A stretch of 14,501 bases of DNA from O2-02-FULL-42-9 sp038043025 (GCA_038043025.1 JBBTCW010000040.1:1-14501), one strand, 5' to 3'. Counted from the first letter of the stretch, positions 1 through 7,546 are shown. The notes: a model not told the origin generated them from the sequence alone. Made by a program: numbers and translations.

Positions 1-11
1 GCGGACGGCGA

Positions 12-43
12 CCAGAGGGGAGCATTGCATTGCTCCCCTCTGG
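12..43. repeat. GC-rich perfect hairpin, 13-bp arms
   Basis: The arms CCAGAGGGGAGCA (12-24) and TGCTCCCCTCTGG (31-43) are exact reverse complements around a 6-base loop. The segment is far richer in G+C than the neighbouring gene. With the second hairpin at 62-81 it forms a compact structured island just past the stop of the minus-strand repeat-protein gene. No run of T follows on either strand, so it is not a textbook intrinsic terminator. It could be a dispersed intergenic palindrome. Confidence 0.6.
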
Positions 44-61
44 ACTCCCCATCGCTCTTGA

Positions 62-81
62 CTCCGCCGCAAGCGGCGGAG
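62..81. terminator. Second GC-rich hairpin, possible terminator
   Basis: CTCCGCCGC (62-70) and GCGGCGGAG (73-81) are exact inverted repeats, giving a stable stem with a tight loop. It lies about 45 bases downstream of the minus-strand stop at 124, where a terminator would be expected. On the minus strand it is followed by TCAAGAGC rather than a U tract. On the plus strand ATTTCTC follows, which is only weakly U-rich. The structure is certain and the terminator role is a guess. Confidence 0.35.
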
Positions 82-123
82 ATTTCTCAATTTAAAAGAT
101 GCCGTCAACTTGGGATGTTAAAG

Positions 124-3100
124 TTAGCATCTTGGAGTACGATGGATGTCTTTTGGTAAATCGGCGCTAGTCGGTGGTTGTGGACTTTGCAATTTTAAAA
201 GCGCAATTATCACATCTAGTTCATTTGGCTTCATAGCAAATGGCTTTATAGCAAAATCAATGCCAAGGTTTTCTAATAATTTCTTTGTGTTATTGCCTGT
301 ATTGAAAAAAAATCCTACTTTGTGTTCTCCATTTGCATGAGCCAGTATAGCCTTTATATCTATTTGAGATTGACTTTTCCAATATGCACTCTGCTTAACA
401 TGATCGTCGCTCTTGAATTTTTCAATGGCAGTCTTGGCTAGTAAAGGTTCAAGCTTATCTTTATATTCCTCCTTCACTTGCGACATCACAGCATAAAAAT
501 CGGCAGCGGTGTGTATAAGTGTAGGTAGGTATCTATTAAAAACTGCTGTATATTGCTCGAGAGAAAGATAGCGAAGCACCGCGCCAAAATCCTGATCTGT
601 TTTTATGATCTCGGGCAATCGTCGATCTTTGCACGCTTCATAAACGGCCGTACGTTGCTCGGGAGAAAGATAGCGAAGCACATTTCTAAAATCCCAAGCC
701 GTACTTATGATACCGGGTAATTGATCTTTGAATGCTTCATAAACGGCCGTGCGTTTCTCGGGAGAAAGATGGTGAAGCACCTCGACAAAATCCCGACCTG
801 TTTTTATGATCTCGGGTAATTGATCTTTGAATGCTTCATAAACGGCCGTGCATTGCTCGGGAGAAAGATGGCAAAGCACATCGCCAAAATCCCAAACTGT
901 TTTTATGATCTCGGGTAATTGATTTTTGAATGCTTCACAAACGGCCGTGCATTGCTCGGGAGAAAGATAGCGAAGCATCTTGCCAAAATCCTGACCTGTT
1001 TTTATGATCTCGGGTAATCGATCTCGGAACGCTTCACAAACGGTCGCGCATTGCTCGGGAGAAAGACATTTCAGCACAGCGCCCAAATCGTTGCTTGTGT
1101 TTATGATCTTAGGTAATTGATCTTTGCATGCTTCACAAACGGCCGTGCATTGCTCGGNNNNNNNNNNNNNNNNNNNNNNNNNNNNNNNNNNNNNNNNNNN
1201 NNNNNNNNNNNNNNNNNNNNNNNNNNNNNNNNNNNNNNNNNNNNNNNNNNNNNNNNNGAGAAAGATATTGCAGCACCTCGCCAAAATCCCGACCTGTTTT
1301 TATGATCTCGGGTAATTGATCTTTGAATGCTTCACAAACGGCCGTGCATTGCTCGGGAGAAAGATATTGCAGCACCTCGCCAAAATCCCGACCTGTTTTT
1401 ATGATCTCGGGCAATTGATCTTTGAATGCTTTCAAAACGACCGTGCATTGCTCGGGAGAAAGATGGCAAAGCACATCGCCAAAACCCCAAACTGTTTTTA
1501 TGATACCGGGTAATTGATCTTTGAATGCTTCATAAACGGCCGTACGTTGCTCGGGAGAAAGATAGCGAAGCACATTTCTAAAATCCCAAGCCGTACTTAT
1601 GATACCGGGTAATTGATCTTTGAATGCTTCATAAACGGCCGTGCGTTGCTCGAGAGAAAGATAGAAAAGCATCGCGGCAAAATCCTTGCCTGTTTTTATG
1701 GTCTCGGGTAATTGATCTTTGAATGCTTCATAAACGGTCGCGCATTGCTCGGGAGAAAGATGGCGAAGCACCGCGGCAAAATCCTGACCTGTTTTTATGA
1801 TACCGGGTAATTGATCTTTGAGAGCATGGCAAACAACTGAAACCTTATTGGCAGCTAAAAAAATACAGAGTTGCGATAAATCCTCAGGTTTTTTTATGAA
1901 CCTTTCAACTAAAGGAGTTTGAATCCCAGATAACAGTGGCGCTAATTTTTCAATGGATAATTCATGTAGATAAATTACCAAATTTTCGAGCGTCTCTAGT
2001 GCATGAACAATTTTCTGGGGGGCACCCTCCATAGCACATATTTCTTTGATTTCGGTGGGGGTTAAATGTTTTAAAATGGCTAACTCTTCAAAAGTTCTAA
2101 CGTCAAAAGGGACTCCCATCTCTTCGAGTAGTTTTTTTGTAATGCCCAAAAAATCCTGACTATTTTTGTACTCTTTATTCTCGAGGGCTTTCTTCAGTTG
2201 TGCATTTGTGTCCTCAAACGCTGCTTTTTTCTCTTCAATTAACGTCTTTTTGCTCTCAGCGCTGATAGTAATATCAGACAATCTTGTTTCCTGGCCTTGC
2301 ATTGCTTGTTTCAATGCATCGTGTCGGGTCGACAAACAGCTACCAATAATCGGAAGGTTTTTATGAGTACGATCTTTTTCGGGTAATCCATAGTCTTTTA
2401 GAATGCTCAATTCTTCTTTTAAGGTTTCTGGAACTTTAGATAGTTGATCTTCGGGCAATTGGTTATAAAACTCAAAAAAACTACTGACTGCAATCATCCC
2501 ACCTCTTGCAGCAACGTCTTCTGTTCCAACTCCTTTAACACTGTTAAAAAGCATTAAACGGGTTAATTCGCTTAACTGGCCAAGCAGCGAGGTGTCTTTT
2601 CGGATGAGTTGCTCATATTCCCTTTCGGTATCGAACCAAGCTTGTGTGATGGCGTGATGTGTTTTCAGACGTGCTAATTCATCTTGACTCAGGTATTGCC
2701 AATCTACTTCCATCGTCTCATAATCAAAATAAGGATTGATAATTTTTGTAAAGTCGTCGTCGTATGACAAGGTGACTAATAGTTCAACGGGAACAAGATA
2801 TTTTCCTTCACGACCGAGTATATGTGTTTTGAGTACTTGTTTTAAATCGAGCTTATCCAAATTTTTCTTCAGGCTTATTAAGTGATAGAGGTAGACCGTT
2901 GGCATCAACAAGGCTATTGCCGATTTTTCAGTGGCTTGTGCAACGAACTCTGCTACATCGCACAATAACTCTGTGATAGGGTGTTCGGGCAAAGCGGTGT
3001 AAGCCAGGCAAGTACCATTGATACACGCCCAATTATTCTCTAACATAGCCTGGAGTTTTTTAATACGCTCGTTTTCTGATAAGCGTCTATCATGACATAG

Positions 3101-3235
3101 GTCATTAAGCTCATCTAAGACGCGCTGACTATACCTCACTATCACTCGCTCTTTGAGGGGTAAATTGCGGATATCTAGGGCGCTATCCAATAAGGGGAGG
3201 ATGATTTTCCGCTTCAGGCCTTCTAATGTTAACAT
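124..3235 (-). CDS. Large helical-repeat protein (about 1003 aa), interrupted by an assembly gap
   Basis: I do not recognise a named family. The start is ATG at 3235, preceded by GAGGAG five bases upstream; the stop is TAA at 126-124. Without the 100 N the gene is 3012 bases, exactly 1004 codons. Residues 1-459 are mostly helical and unlike anything I can name. A charged, probably coiled-coil stretch lies near 325-357, and degenerate repeat-like segments near 381-459. Residues 460 to about 886 form a tandem array of 33-residue repeats. About 117 further residues end in a proline-rich tail. I see no signal peptide, membrane segment or catalytic motif. Each repeat should fold as two helices, which suggests a solenoid binding scaffold. 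Intracellular Legionellales often encode such proteins as candidate effectors, but no secretion signal can be shown here. The two frames seen across the N run are one gene. Confidence 0.85.
478..1858 (-). repeat. Tandem 99-bp (33-residue) coding repeat array
   Basis: About 13 units lie head to tail. The marker GAGAAAG recurs at 1753, 1654, 1555, 1456, 1357, 1258, (gap), 1059, 960, 861, 762, 663 and 561. The spacing is 99 bases throughout except one unit of 102, which carries an extra arginine codon. The first (1760-1858) and last (478-567) units are degenerate. The consensus begins LSPEQCTAV, has KDQLPEIIKT in the middle and ends DFGEVLQY. Conserved positions are L1, S2, E4, V9, A12, L17, P18, I21, T23, F27 and L31. 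Variation clusters at 24-25, 28-29 and 32-33. Confidence 0.97.
1158..1257. other. Assembly gap: exactly 100 N inside the repeat array
   Basis: The run is exactly 100 N, the usual placeholder for a gap of unknown size. The left flank ends at the base just before a repeat marker is due (1059 + 99 = 1158). The right flank starts exactly with that marker at 1258. Butting the flanks together gives a perfect in-frame repeat junction (TGCTCGG then GAGAAAG), so the missing sequence should be 0 or a whole number of 99-base units. One hundred is one more than a multiple of three, which explains the false frame change. Confidence 0.93.
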
Positions 3236-3240
3236 ACGTT

Positions 3241-3246
3241 CTCCTC
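3241..3246 (-). promoter_or_regulatory. Ribosome binding site of the repeat-protein gene
   Basis: GAGGAG on the minus strand lies five bases before the ATG at 3235. It is a strong Shine-Dalgarno and fixes the start. Confidence 0.8.
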
Positions 3247-3253
3247 AATGAAT

Positions 3254-3448
3254 TTACACTGTCAAGAGACGACATGCCGACGCAAACTTCTCTTTCAGCG
3301 CATCGGCCACAACAGATGGCGCGAAATGTACAACATGCCCATGCGCAGAAGCAATATCGCGCATAATGCTTGAGATACATAAGTGGCCATCTAAAAATCC
3401 CCTGCCAGTCAATAAGTAGCAGTATGGCAGAGAATTCTTAAGGAATTC
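3254..3448 (-). pseudogene. Possible remnant or small ORF upstream of the repeat-protein gene
   Basis: A minus-strand frame is open from 3448 to a TAA at 3256-3254 (64 codons), ending only 8 bases before the GAGGAG of the large gene. Its C-terminal part, ...VVADALKEKFASACRLLTV, looks protein-like, and its codons resemble those of neighbouring genes. The only ATG is at 3364, which would give 36 residues, and it has no convincing ribosome binding site. It may be the tail of a decayed gene that once preceded the repeat-protein gene, or chance. I recognise no family. Confidence 0.25.
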
Positions 3449-3520
3449 TTAATGGAACCTCTCGAAATTGATTTTTTTCCGGGATTGATGGTATGTTTTT
3501 GAAAATTCAGGGAAATTTTA

Positions 3521-3691
3521 GTGGAAAATAACAGATATTTAATCGAATTTTTATTTGATGAATTATCCATAAACCCAAACACAGGTGGCTTAGAAAGTAT
3601 TTATCTTGTATATAGATCAGCATTTGGTTCACATGCGCTCAGCCCAAACTACGAGCTATTTCTCTTATTCGTGAGATCCATTTTTAGATAA
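3521..3691 (+). CDS. Doubtful small ORF, 56 aa
   Basis: A GTG at 3521, preceded by AGGGA seven bases upstream, opens a 56-residue frame ending in TAA at 3689-3691. The product starts MENNRYLIEFLFDEL and has no recognisable domain. Codons near its end (3635-3655) coincide with a partial copy of the palindromic repeat found at 3792-3830 and 4661-4702, so the C-terminus may be repeat-derived. It may be a small gene, a truncated one, or chance in AT-rich DNA. Confidence 0.25.
   Translation: MENNRYLIEFLFDELSINPNTGGLESIYLVYRSAFGSHALSPNYELFLLFVRSIFR
3635..3655 (+). repeat. Partial copy of the GTAGGTTGG palindromic repeat (right half)
   Basis: GCGCTCAGCCCAAACTACGAG matches the right half of the copy at 4661-4702 with two substitutions. 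The left half is absent. Confidence 0.6.
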
Positions 3692-3696
3692 ATAAT

Positions 3697-3724
3697 TTCA
3701 TATCCTGAGAATTAGTCGTATAAT
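3697..3724 (+). promoter_or_regulatory. Possible promoter upstream of the HAD gene
   Basis: A perfect TATAAT at 3719-3724 has TTCATA 16 bases upstream (3697-3702), four of six matches to the -35 consensus. It points toward the HAD gene but would leave a leader of about 165 bases containing the palindromic repeat. A weaker TATAAA at 3855-3860 lies closer to the gene. Confidence 0.3.
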
Positions 3725-3764
3725 TTCTAATGACAATTTCGAATTGGTGAACTTATTTCTCAGC

Positions 3765-3830
3765 AGCACGGTAGGTTAGGCTAAACAAAATGTAGTTTGG
3801 TGCTGAGCGAAGCGAAGCCCAACCTACGAG
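3765..3830 (+). repeat. Palindromic intergenic repeat, expanded copy
   Basis: The sequence runs from AGCACGGTAGGTTAGGC at 3765 to GCCCAACCTACGAG ending at 3830. The outer arms GTAGGTTAGGC and GCCCAACCTAC are inverted repeats with one mismatch. An inner GTAGTTTGGTGCTGAGCG (3792-3809) repeats the left arm. The ends are shared with the copy at 4661-4702 in the same orientation. It can fold as a hairpin and looks like a small non-autonomous intergenic element. Confidence 0.7.
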
Positions 3831-3896
3831 TTTTATCTTATCCGAAATTCGTATTATAAATGGTTAACCGGGAAATTAAATTAATTAGGAGTTACT

Positions 3897-4658
3897 GTGA
3901 AAAATAAAACATCTGTTGTTATACCTGCGCCGGAAAAAACGGGCATTAAAGTGTTAGCATTTGATCAGGGAGGTATTTATATAGGAGTGAATTATGATGC
4001 AACTATTCAAGCCTTTGAAAGGCTGGAAGCAGTTAATGCAGCATCATTATATACTCAAGCAGATCAAAGTCGTATGGTAGATGATTTCGAGTGTGGCAAA
4101 GTGTCCGCCTCAGTTTTTTATGGATATTTGAGACGAAATTTAGCAGGAATTCGCACTGATGTGAAAGATGTAGATTTATTTCAAGCGTGGAATGCCATGT
4201 TAACTGGGGTCATCCCGGGCATTTTAGAATTTATTCAGATGCTACGTAGTGCGGGCTACATAACAGTTGTAGTGAGTAACGCAGATGAAATTCATCAAGC
4301 GGGGGTTGTTGAGCAGCTTGAAGAAGCAGGGGTAATGCATTTATTTGCGAAAGATTCTTTTGATGAAAGATATATTTCTCATATCTTTGGATATAACAAA
4401 CCTTATAGAGAGATGTTTGAAAGGGTGACGACAGATTTGCAAAAAAAATTTCCCACTCAGAAAATTGAGCGTAATCAAATTTTATTTATTGATGATTCAG
4501 AGAAACATCTTGTTGGCAGAAATGAACGTGAGGGAGCACAGAGAGTTGGGTGGGATACGTTGTATGTTGCATCTAATTTACCTGTTCACGAATTTCAAGA
4601 GAAAATGTTAGCTAAATTAGCCTCTCTTGCGAAAACATTTCGCCCAAAGTGGAATTGA
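3897..4658 (+). CDS. HAD-superfamily hydrolase (subfamily IA, YihX-like)
   Basis: Predicted cytosolic HAD-type phosphatase of 253 residues; the substrate cannot be deduced. It starts with GTG at 3897, with AGGAG five bases upstream. The four HAD motifs are visible. Motif I is FDQGGIYIG with the nucleophile D23; the second acidic residue is replaced by glycine, as in YihX-like members that read D-x-G. Motif II is VVVSNAD with S127. Motif III is GYNKPYREMF with K168. Motif IV is LFIDDSEKH with D199 and D200. A helical cap lies about residues 35-105 and includes FECGKVSASVF, typical of this subfamily. It stands alone between intergenic spacers and is bracketed by copies of the same palindromic repeat. 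YihX itself is a sugar phosphatase, but that specificity cannot be carried over. Confidence 0.88.
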   Translation: MKNKTSVVIPAPEKTGIKVLAFDQGGIYIGVNYDATIQAFERLEAVNAASLYTQADQSRMVDDFECGKVSASVFYGYLRRNLAGIRTDVKDVDLFQAWNAMLTGVIPGILEFIQMLRSAGYITVVVSNADEIHQAGVVEQLEEAGVMHLFAKDSFDERYISHIFGYNKPYREMFERVTTDLQKKFPTQKIERNQILFIDDSEKHLVGRNEREGAQRVGWDTLYVASNLPVHEFQEKMLAKLASLAKTFRPKWN

Positions 4659-4660
4659 TT

Positions 4661-4702
4661 AGCACGGTAGGTTGGTGCTGAGCGCTCAGCCCAGCCTACG
4701 AG
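4661..4702 (+). repeat. Palindromic intergenic repeat after the HAD gene
   Basis: AGCACGGTAGGTTGG...CCAGCCTACGAG folds around the perfect palindrome GCTGAGCGCTCAGC. The outer arms GTAGGTTGG and CCAGCCTAC pair with one G-T wobble. It begins two bases after the HAD stop codon and could serve as that gene's 3' hairpin. It shares sequence and orientation with the copy at 3765-3830. Confidence 0.75.
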
Positions 4703-4780
4703 TTCGCGTTATTTAAGTGAAAAACGTGAATAATATCACGATATTGCTATGAATAACGTGAAATCAGAGAAATAAAGAGC

Positions 4781-4811
4781 TATAATAGGGAAAATAATGT
4801 ATTGCGGGGAG
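4781..4811 (+). promoter_or_regulatory. -10 box and ribosome binding site of the ATPase gene
   Basis: TATAAT at 4781-4786 is a consensus -10; the -35 region (about 4757-4763, CGTGAAA) is weak. GGGGAG at 4806-4811 lies four bases before the ATG at 4816. A small inverted repeat, CGTGA (4725-4729) and TCACG (4736-4740), lies upstream, and CGTGAA recurs at 4757. Confidence 0.5.
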
Positions 4812-4815
4812 CAAA

Positions 4816-6147
4816 ATGGAGCGAACTATTACACAGCAATTACTTGCTTGGAAACAGTCAAAGCGGCGCAAGCCTTTAGTATTGGAGGGTGCGCGTCAGG
4901 TAGGGAAAACATACAGCGTTCTTCATTTTGGCGAAAATGAATATAAAAATATAGTCAATCTCAACTTTGAAACCCATCCACGCTTGTGTACGATATTTGA
5001 GTCTAATCTAAACATCGATCGCATTATCGAAGAGCTGCAAGCTTTTGCTAAACAGGAGATCATTAAAGGAGAAACGCTCCTGTTTTTGGATGAAATCCAG
5101 GTTTGTCCAAATGCCTTGACCTGCTTGAAATATTTCAAGGAGAAAGCAAACGATTATCACATTATTGCAGCAGGTTCCCTGCTAGGTGTTCAGCTTGCTA
5201 AAAGCAAGAGTTTCCCCGTTGGCCAAGTGAATCTCCTCAAGATGTATCCGCTTACTTTTTTAGAATTTCTCAATGCGATCGGCGAACATCACTTAAGCCA
5301 ATTGCTTCAGAATAAAAGCGATAGAGAACCTTTGTCGGATTTGCTGCACAATGAGTTAGTGCAGCTTCTGAAACGTTATTATTTGATTGGAGGAATGCCA
5401 GAAGCGGTTGATGTTTACGCTCATCACAAAGACTTTGCCTTAGTGAGAGAGGTGCATCATGAAATTCTCGCCACTTACATGAAAGATTTTTCGAAACATG
5501 CGGTACCGTCAGAAGTGATGCGAATTACTGCGGTTTGGGACACACTGCCCGCACAATTAGCGAGAGCACACAAGAAGTTTATTTATTCCATTCTCTCTTC
5601 ATCGGCACGAGCGAGGGAATACGAGAGCGCGATTAATTGGTTGAAAACGGCGGGTCTTGTTCATAAAGCACATCAGCTACAATCATTAAAACTTCCACTC
5701 AATGCCTACATTGATCATCAAGCATTTAAGCTCTATATGCTAGATGTAGGGTTGCTTGCTACAAAATCAGATTTAAATTACGCTATGTTGATCGAAGGAA
5801 ACCGGTTATTTACCGAGTTCAAAGGCGCACTGACTGAAAATTATGTGGCACAACAGTTAACAGCAACAGGATCTGATCTTTATTATTGGGTTAGCGGTAA
5901 TCAAGCGGAAGTTGATTTTATCGTGAAGCACGATGATCAACTCATTCCCCTCGAGGTCAAAGCCGAGGTTAACACAAAAAGCAAAAGCCTCTCTGTATAT
6001 AAAAAACAGTGTCATCCTAGCTATGCTGTCAAAACCTCTTTAAAAAATATCCATCAACGAGGCAACACGATTGAATGGCCACTGTATCTCATTGAAAGAC
6101 TGGTGGTTCATGATGGGGTTGAGACCCGAAAACCAAACTCATTATGA
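4816..6147 (+). CDS. AAA_14/DUF4143 family ATP-binding protein
   Basis: A 443-residue member of the widespread prokaryotic family with an N-terminal AAA_14 ATPase domain and a C-terminal DUF4143 domain. Walker A is GARQVGKT (25-32), Walker B is LLFLDEIQ (88-95), and a sensor-like IIAAGSLLG lies at 116-124. The family signature LIGGMPEAV is at 190-198. The C-terminal part has the layout of a PD-(D/E)xK nuclease fold: E341, then AEVDFIV with D367, then LEVKAE with E380 and K382. Length is normal and the frame intact. The cellular role of the family is not firmly known; members often look accessory and are scattered by transfer. The ATG start is supported by GGGGAG. The hydG-like gene follows 42 bases downstream on the same strand, but nothing in the two proteins links their functions. 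Confidence 0.93.
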   Translation: MERTITQQLLAWKQSKRRKPLVLEGARQVGKTYSVLHFGENEYKNIVNLNFETHPRLCTIFESNLNIDRIIEELQAFAKQEIIKGETLLFLDEIQVCPNALTCLKYFKEKANDYHIIAAGSLLGVQLAKSKSFPVGQVNLLKMYPLTFLEFLNAIGEHHLSQLLQNKSDREPLSDLLHNELVQLLKRYYLIGGMPEAVDVYAHHKDFALVREVHHEILATYMKDFSKHAVPSEVMRITAVWDTLPAQLARAHKKFIYSILSSSARAREYESAINWLKTAGLVHKAHQLQSLKLPLNAYIDHQAFKLYMLDVGLLATKSDLNYAMLIEGNRLFTEFKGALTENYVAQQLTATGSDLYYWVSGNQAEVDFIVKHDDQLIPLEVKAEVNTKSKSLSVYKKQCHPSYAVKTSLKNIHQRGNTIEWPLYLIERLVVHDGVETRKPNSL

Positions 6148-6148
6148 A
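6119..6148 (+). promoter_or_regulatory. Possible promoter of the hydG-like gene
   Basis: TTGAGA (6119-6124, five of six -35 matches) is followed after 18 bases by TATGAA (6143-6148, four of six -10 matches). It overlaps the end of the ATPase gene. Transcription would begin near 6155, leaving a leader of about 35 bases before the ATG at 6190 and making the upstream TTG at 6160 unlikely as a start. Confidence 0.4.
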
Positions 6149-6189
6149 TAGAAATCAGTTTGCTGAAAATTACCCTAAAGAGAATATTC

Positions 6190-7545
6190 ATGATCCATTC
6201 ATCTCTTATTTCACAATCCATCGATAATGCTTTGCCAGAAGATGTTTTGCAGGTTCGCGAAATATTATCCAAAGCGTATGAACTGCAAGGCTTAACGTTA
6301 TCGGATGTCGCAGCATTGATGAATGTGAAACGTCCAGAATTATTAAACGAATTATTTCATGCGGCATCCGACATTAAAGAAAAAATTTATGGAGATCGAC
6401 TCGTTTTATTTGCGCCATTATATGTTTCTAATATGTGTGTGAACGAATGTGTGTATTGCGCGTTTCGCAAAGAGAATAAATTATTAAGGCGTTGTACCTT
6501 AACAAAAGATCAATTGATACAGGATGTCAAAGCGCTGATTGATCAGGGTCACAAACGTTTGTTATTGGTGGCAGGCGAGGGCGTCACGCTGTCAACTCTG
6601 TTAGAGGCGATTGAAACGACGTATGCGACTAAAAATGATCACGGCGAAATTCGGCGTATCAATGTCAATGTCGCGCCACTAACGTTGGATGAGTTTAAAC
6701 AATTAAAAGCGGCGAAGATTGGCACCTATCAATTATTTCAAGAAACTTATCACCGCGAAACATATAAACAGGTTCACACGCATGGCCCAAAATCTGATTA
6801 TGATGGGCGAATGACGGCGATCGATCGCGCGATGCAGGCGGGTATTGATGATGTGGGGATAGGTGCATTATTGGGTTTGTATGATTGGCGATTTGAATTG
6901 TTGGCGTTATTGCAACATGCCAAGTATTTAGAAAAAACTTTCGGTGTGGGACCTCATACGATTAGCGTGCCGCGATTAGAGCCGGCGCTCGGGATGACGT
7001 ATGTTTCAAAACACAGGGTGTCGGATCAGGATTTTTTAAAACTCGTTGCGATTTTACGATTAGCGGTTCCGTATACCGGTATTATTTTATCAACGCGTGA
7101 ATCGCCGCGTATTCGCAGGCAAGCCTTGGCGTTAGGCGTGTCGCAAATTTCAGCAGGCAGTCGCACGAACCCCGGTGGCTATACGGATGATGACGGACAG
7201 GCGAATCAATTTGAATTGGGGGATCATCGCAGCTTAGATGAAGTAATTTATGATGTGATTTCGATGGGTTATTTGCCGAGTTTTTGCACCAGCTGTTATC
7301 GATTAGGTCGTACCGGCGAGCATTTTATGGAATTAGCAAAACCGGGTGCCATCAAAGAAAAATGCTCGCCCAATGCATTGCTGACTTTTCAAGAATATTT
7401 AAATGATTATGCGTCTGCCAAAACACGTCAATTGGGAGAGCTCTTAATTCAGCAAAAATTGCAGCAGATGTCTTCTTCAAAGCGCCAAATGATTCAATCG
7501 TTGCTCGATCGGGTGAAGCAGTGTGAGCGGGATATATATATTTAA
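6190..7545 (+). CDS. hydG: [FeFe]-hydrogenase maturase HydG, radical SAM tyrosine lyase
   Basis: HydG splits tyrosine using S-adenosylmethionine and makes the CO and cyanide carried on an Fe synthon into the hydrogenase H-cluster. This protein has 451 residues, near the usual 460-480. The radical SAM cluster motif is CVNECVYC (C83, C87, C90; CX3CX2C). The C-terminal auxiliary-cluster motif, which separates HydG from the related ThiH and HydE, is present: C366, C369 and C392 with exactly 22 residues between the last two (CX2CX22C), inside FCTSCYRLGRTGEHF and KCSPNALLTF. The HydG-like SAGSRTNPGGY lies at 321-331. I chose ATG 6190, preceded by AAAGAGA six bases upstream; a TTG at 6160 would add ten residues. 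No hydrogenase, HydE or HydF is in the window, so this is an orphan here. A HydG-like enzyme with another product cannot be excluded. Confidence 0.9.
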   Translation: MIHSSLISQSIDNALPEDVLQVREILSKAYELQGLTLSDVAALMNVKRPELLNELFHAASDIKEKIYGDRLVLFAPLYVSNMCVNECVYCAFRKENKLLRRCTLTKDQLIQDVKALIDQGHKRLLLVAGEGVTLSTLLEAIETTYATKNDHGEIRRINVNVAPLTLDEFKQLKAAKIGTYQLFQETYHRETYKQVHTHGPKSDYDGRMTAIDRAMQAGIDDVGIGALLGLYDWRFELLALLQHAKYLEKTFGVGPHTISVPRLEPALGMTYVSKHRVSDQDFLKLVAILRLAVPYTGIILSTRESPRIRRQALALGVSQISAGSRTNPGGYTDDDGQANQFELGDHRSLDEVIYDVISMGYLPSFCTSCYRLGRTGEHFMELAKPGAIKEKCSPNALLTFQEYLNDYASAKTRQLGELLIQQKLQQMSSSKRQMIQSLLDRVKQCERDIYI

Positions 7546-7546
7546 T

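Noticed and set aside
478..1858. TALE-like DNA-binding repeats, given the 33-residue length and LSPEQ start
   Set aside because: The resemblance stops at length and the first residues. The TALE core (GGKQALE and the position 12-13 di-residue in a loop) is missing, and the variable pairs lie in a different part of the unit.
478..1858. CRISPR array or non-coding satellite
   Set aside because: Units are 99 bases with no distinct spacers, are multiples of three, and keep an open frame with mostly conservative differences.
124..3235. Two separate or frameshifted genes (124-1284 and 1133-3235) overlapping at the N run
   Set aside because: The frame change arises only from counting 100 placeholder N. 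Removing them restores one frame and an exact repeat junction.
3183..3380. 65-residue minus-strand ORF, and other overlapping ORFs inside gyrA, nadA, nadB and the repeat gene
   Set aside because: They are out-of-frame shadows of, or partly overlap, strongly supported genes. They have low-complexity or cysteine-rich translations and no ribosome binding site.
6190..7545. ThiH, HydE or BioB instead of HydG
   Set aside because: ThiH and the others lack the C-terminal CX2CX22C cluster motif, which is complete here with the HydG sequences around it.
4816..7545. ATPase plus hydG-like gene as a two-gene defence system
   Set aside because: The AAA_14/DUF4143 protein is a common stand-alone gene. HydG has a known metabolic role, a separate promoter is plausible, and no other defence marker is present.
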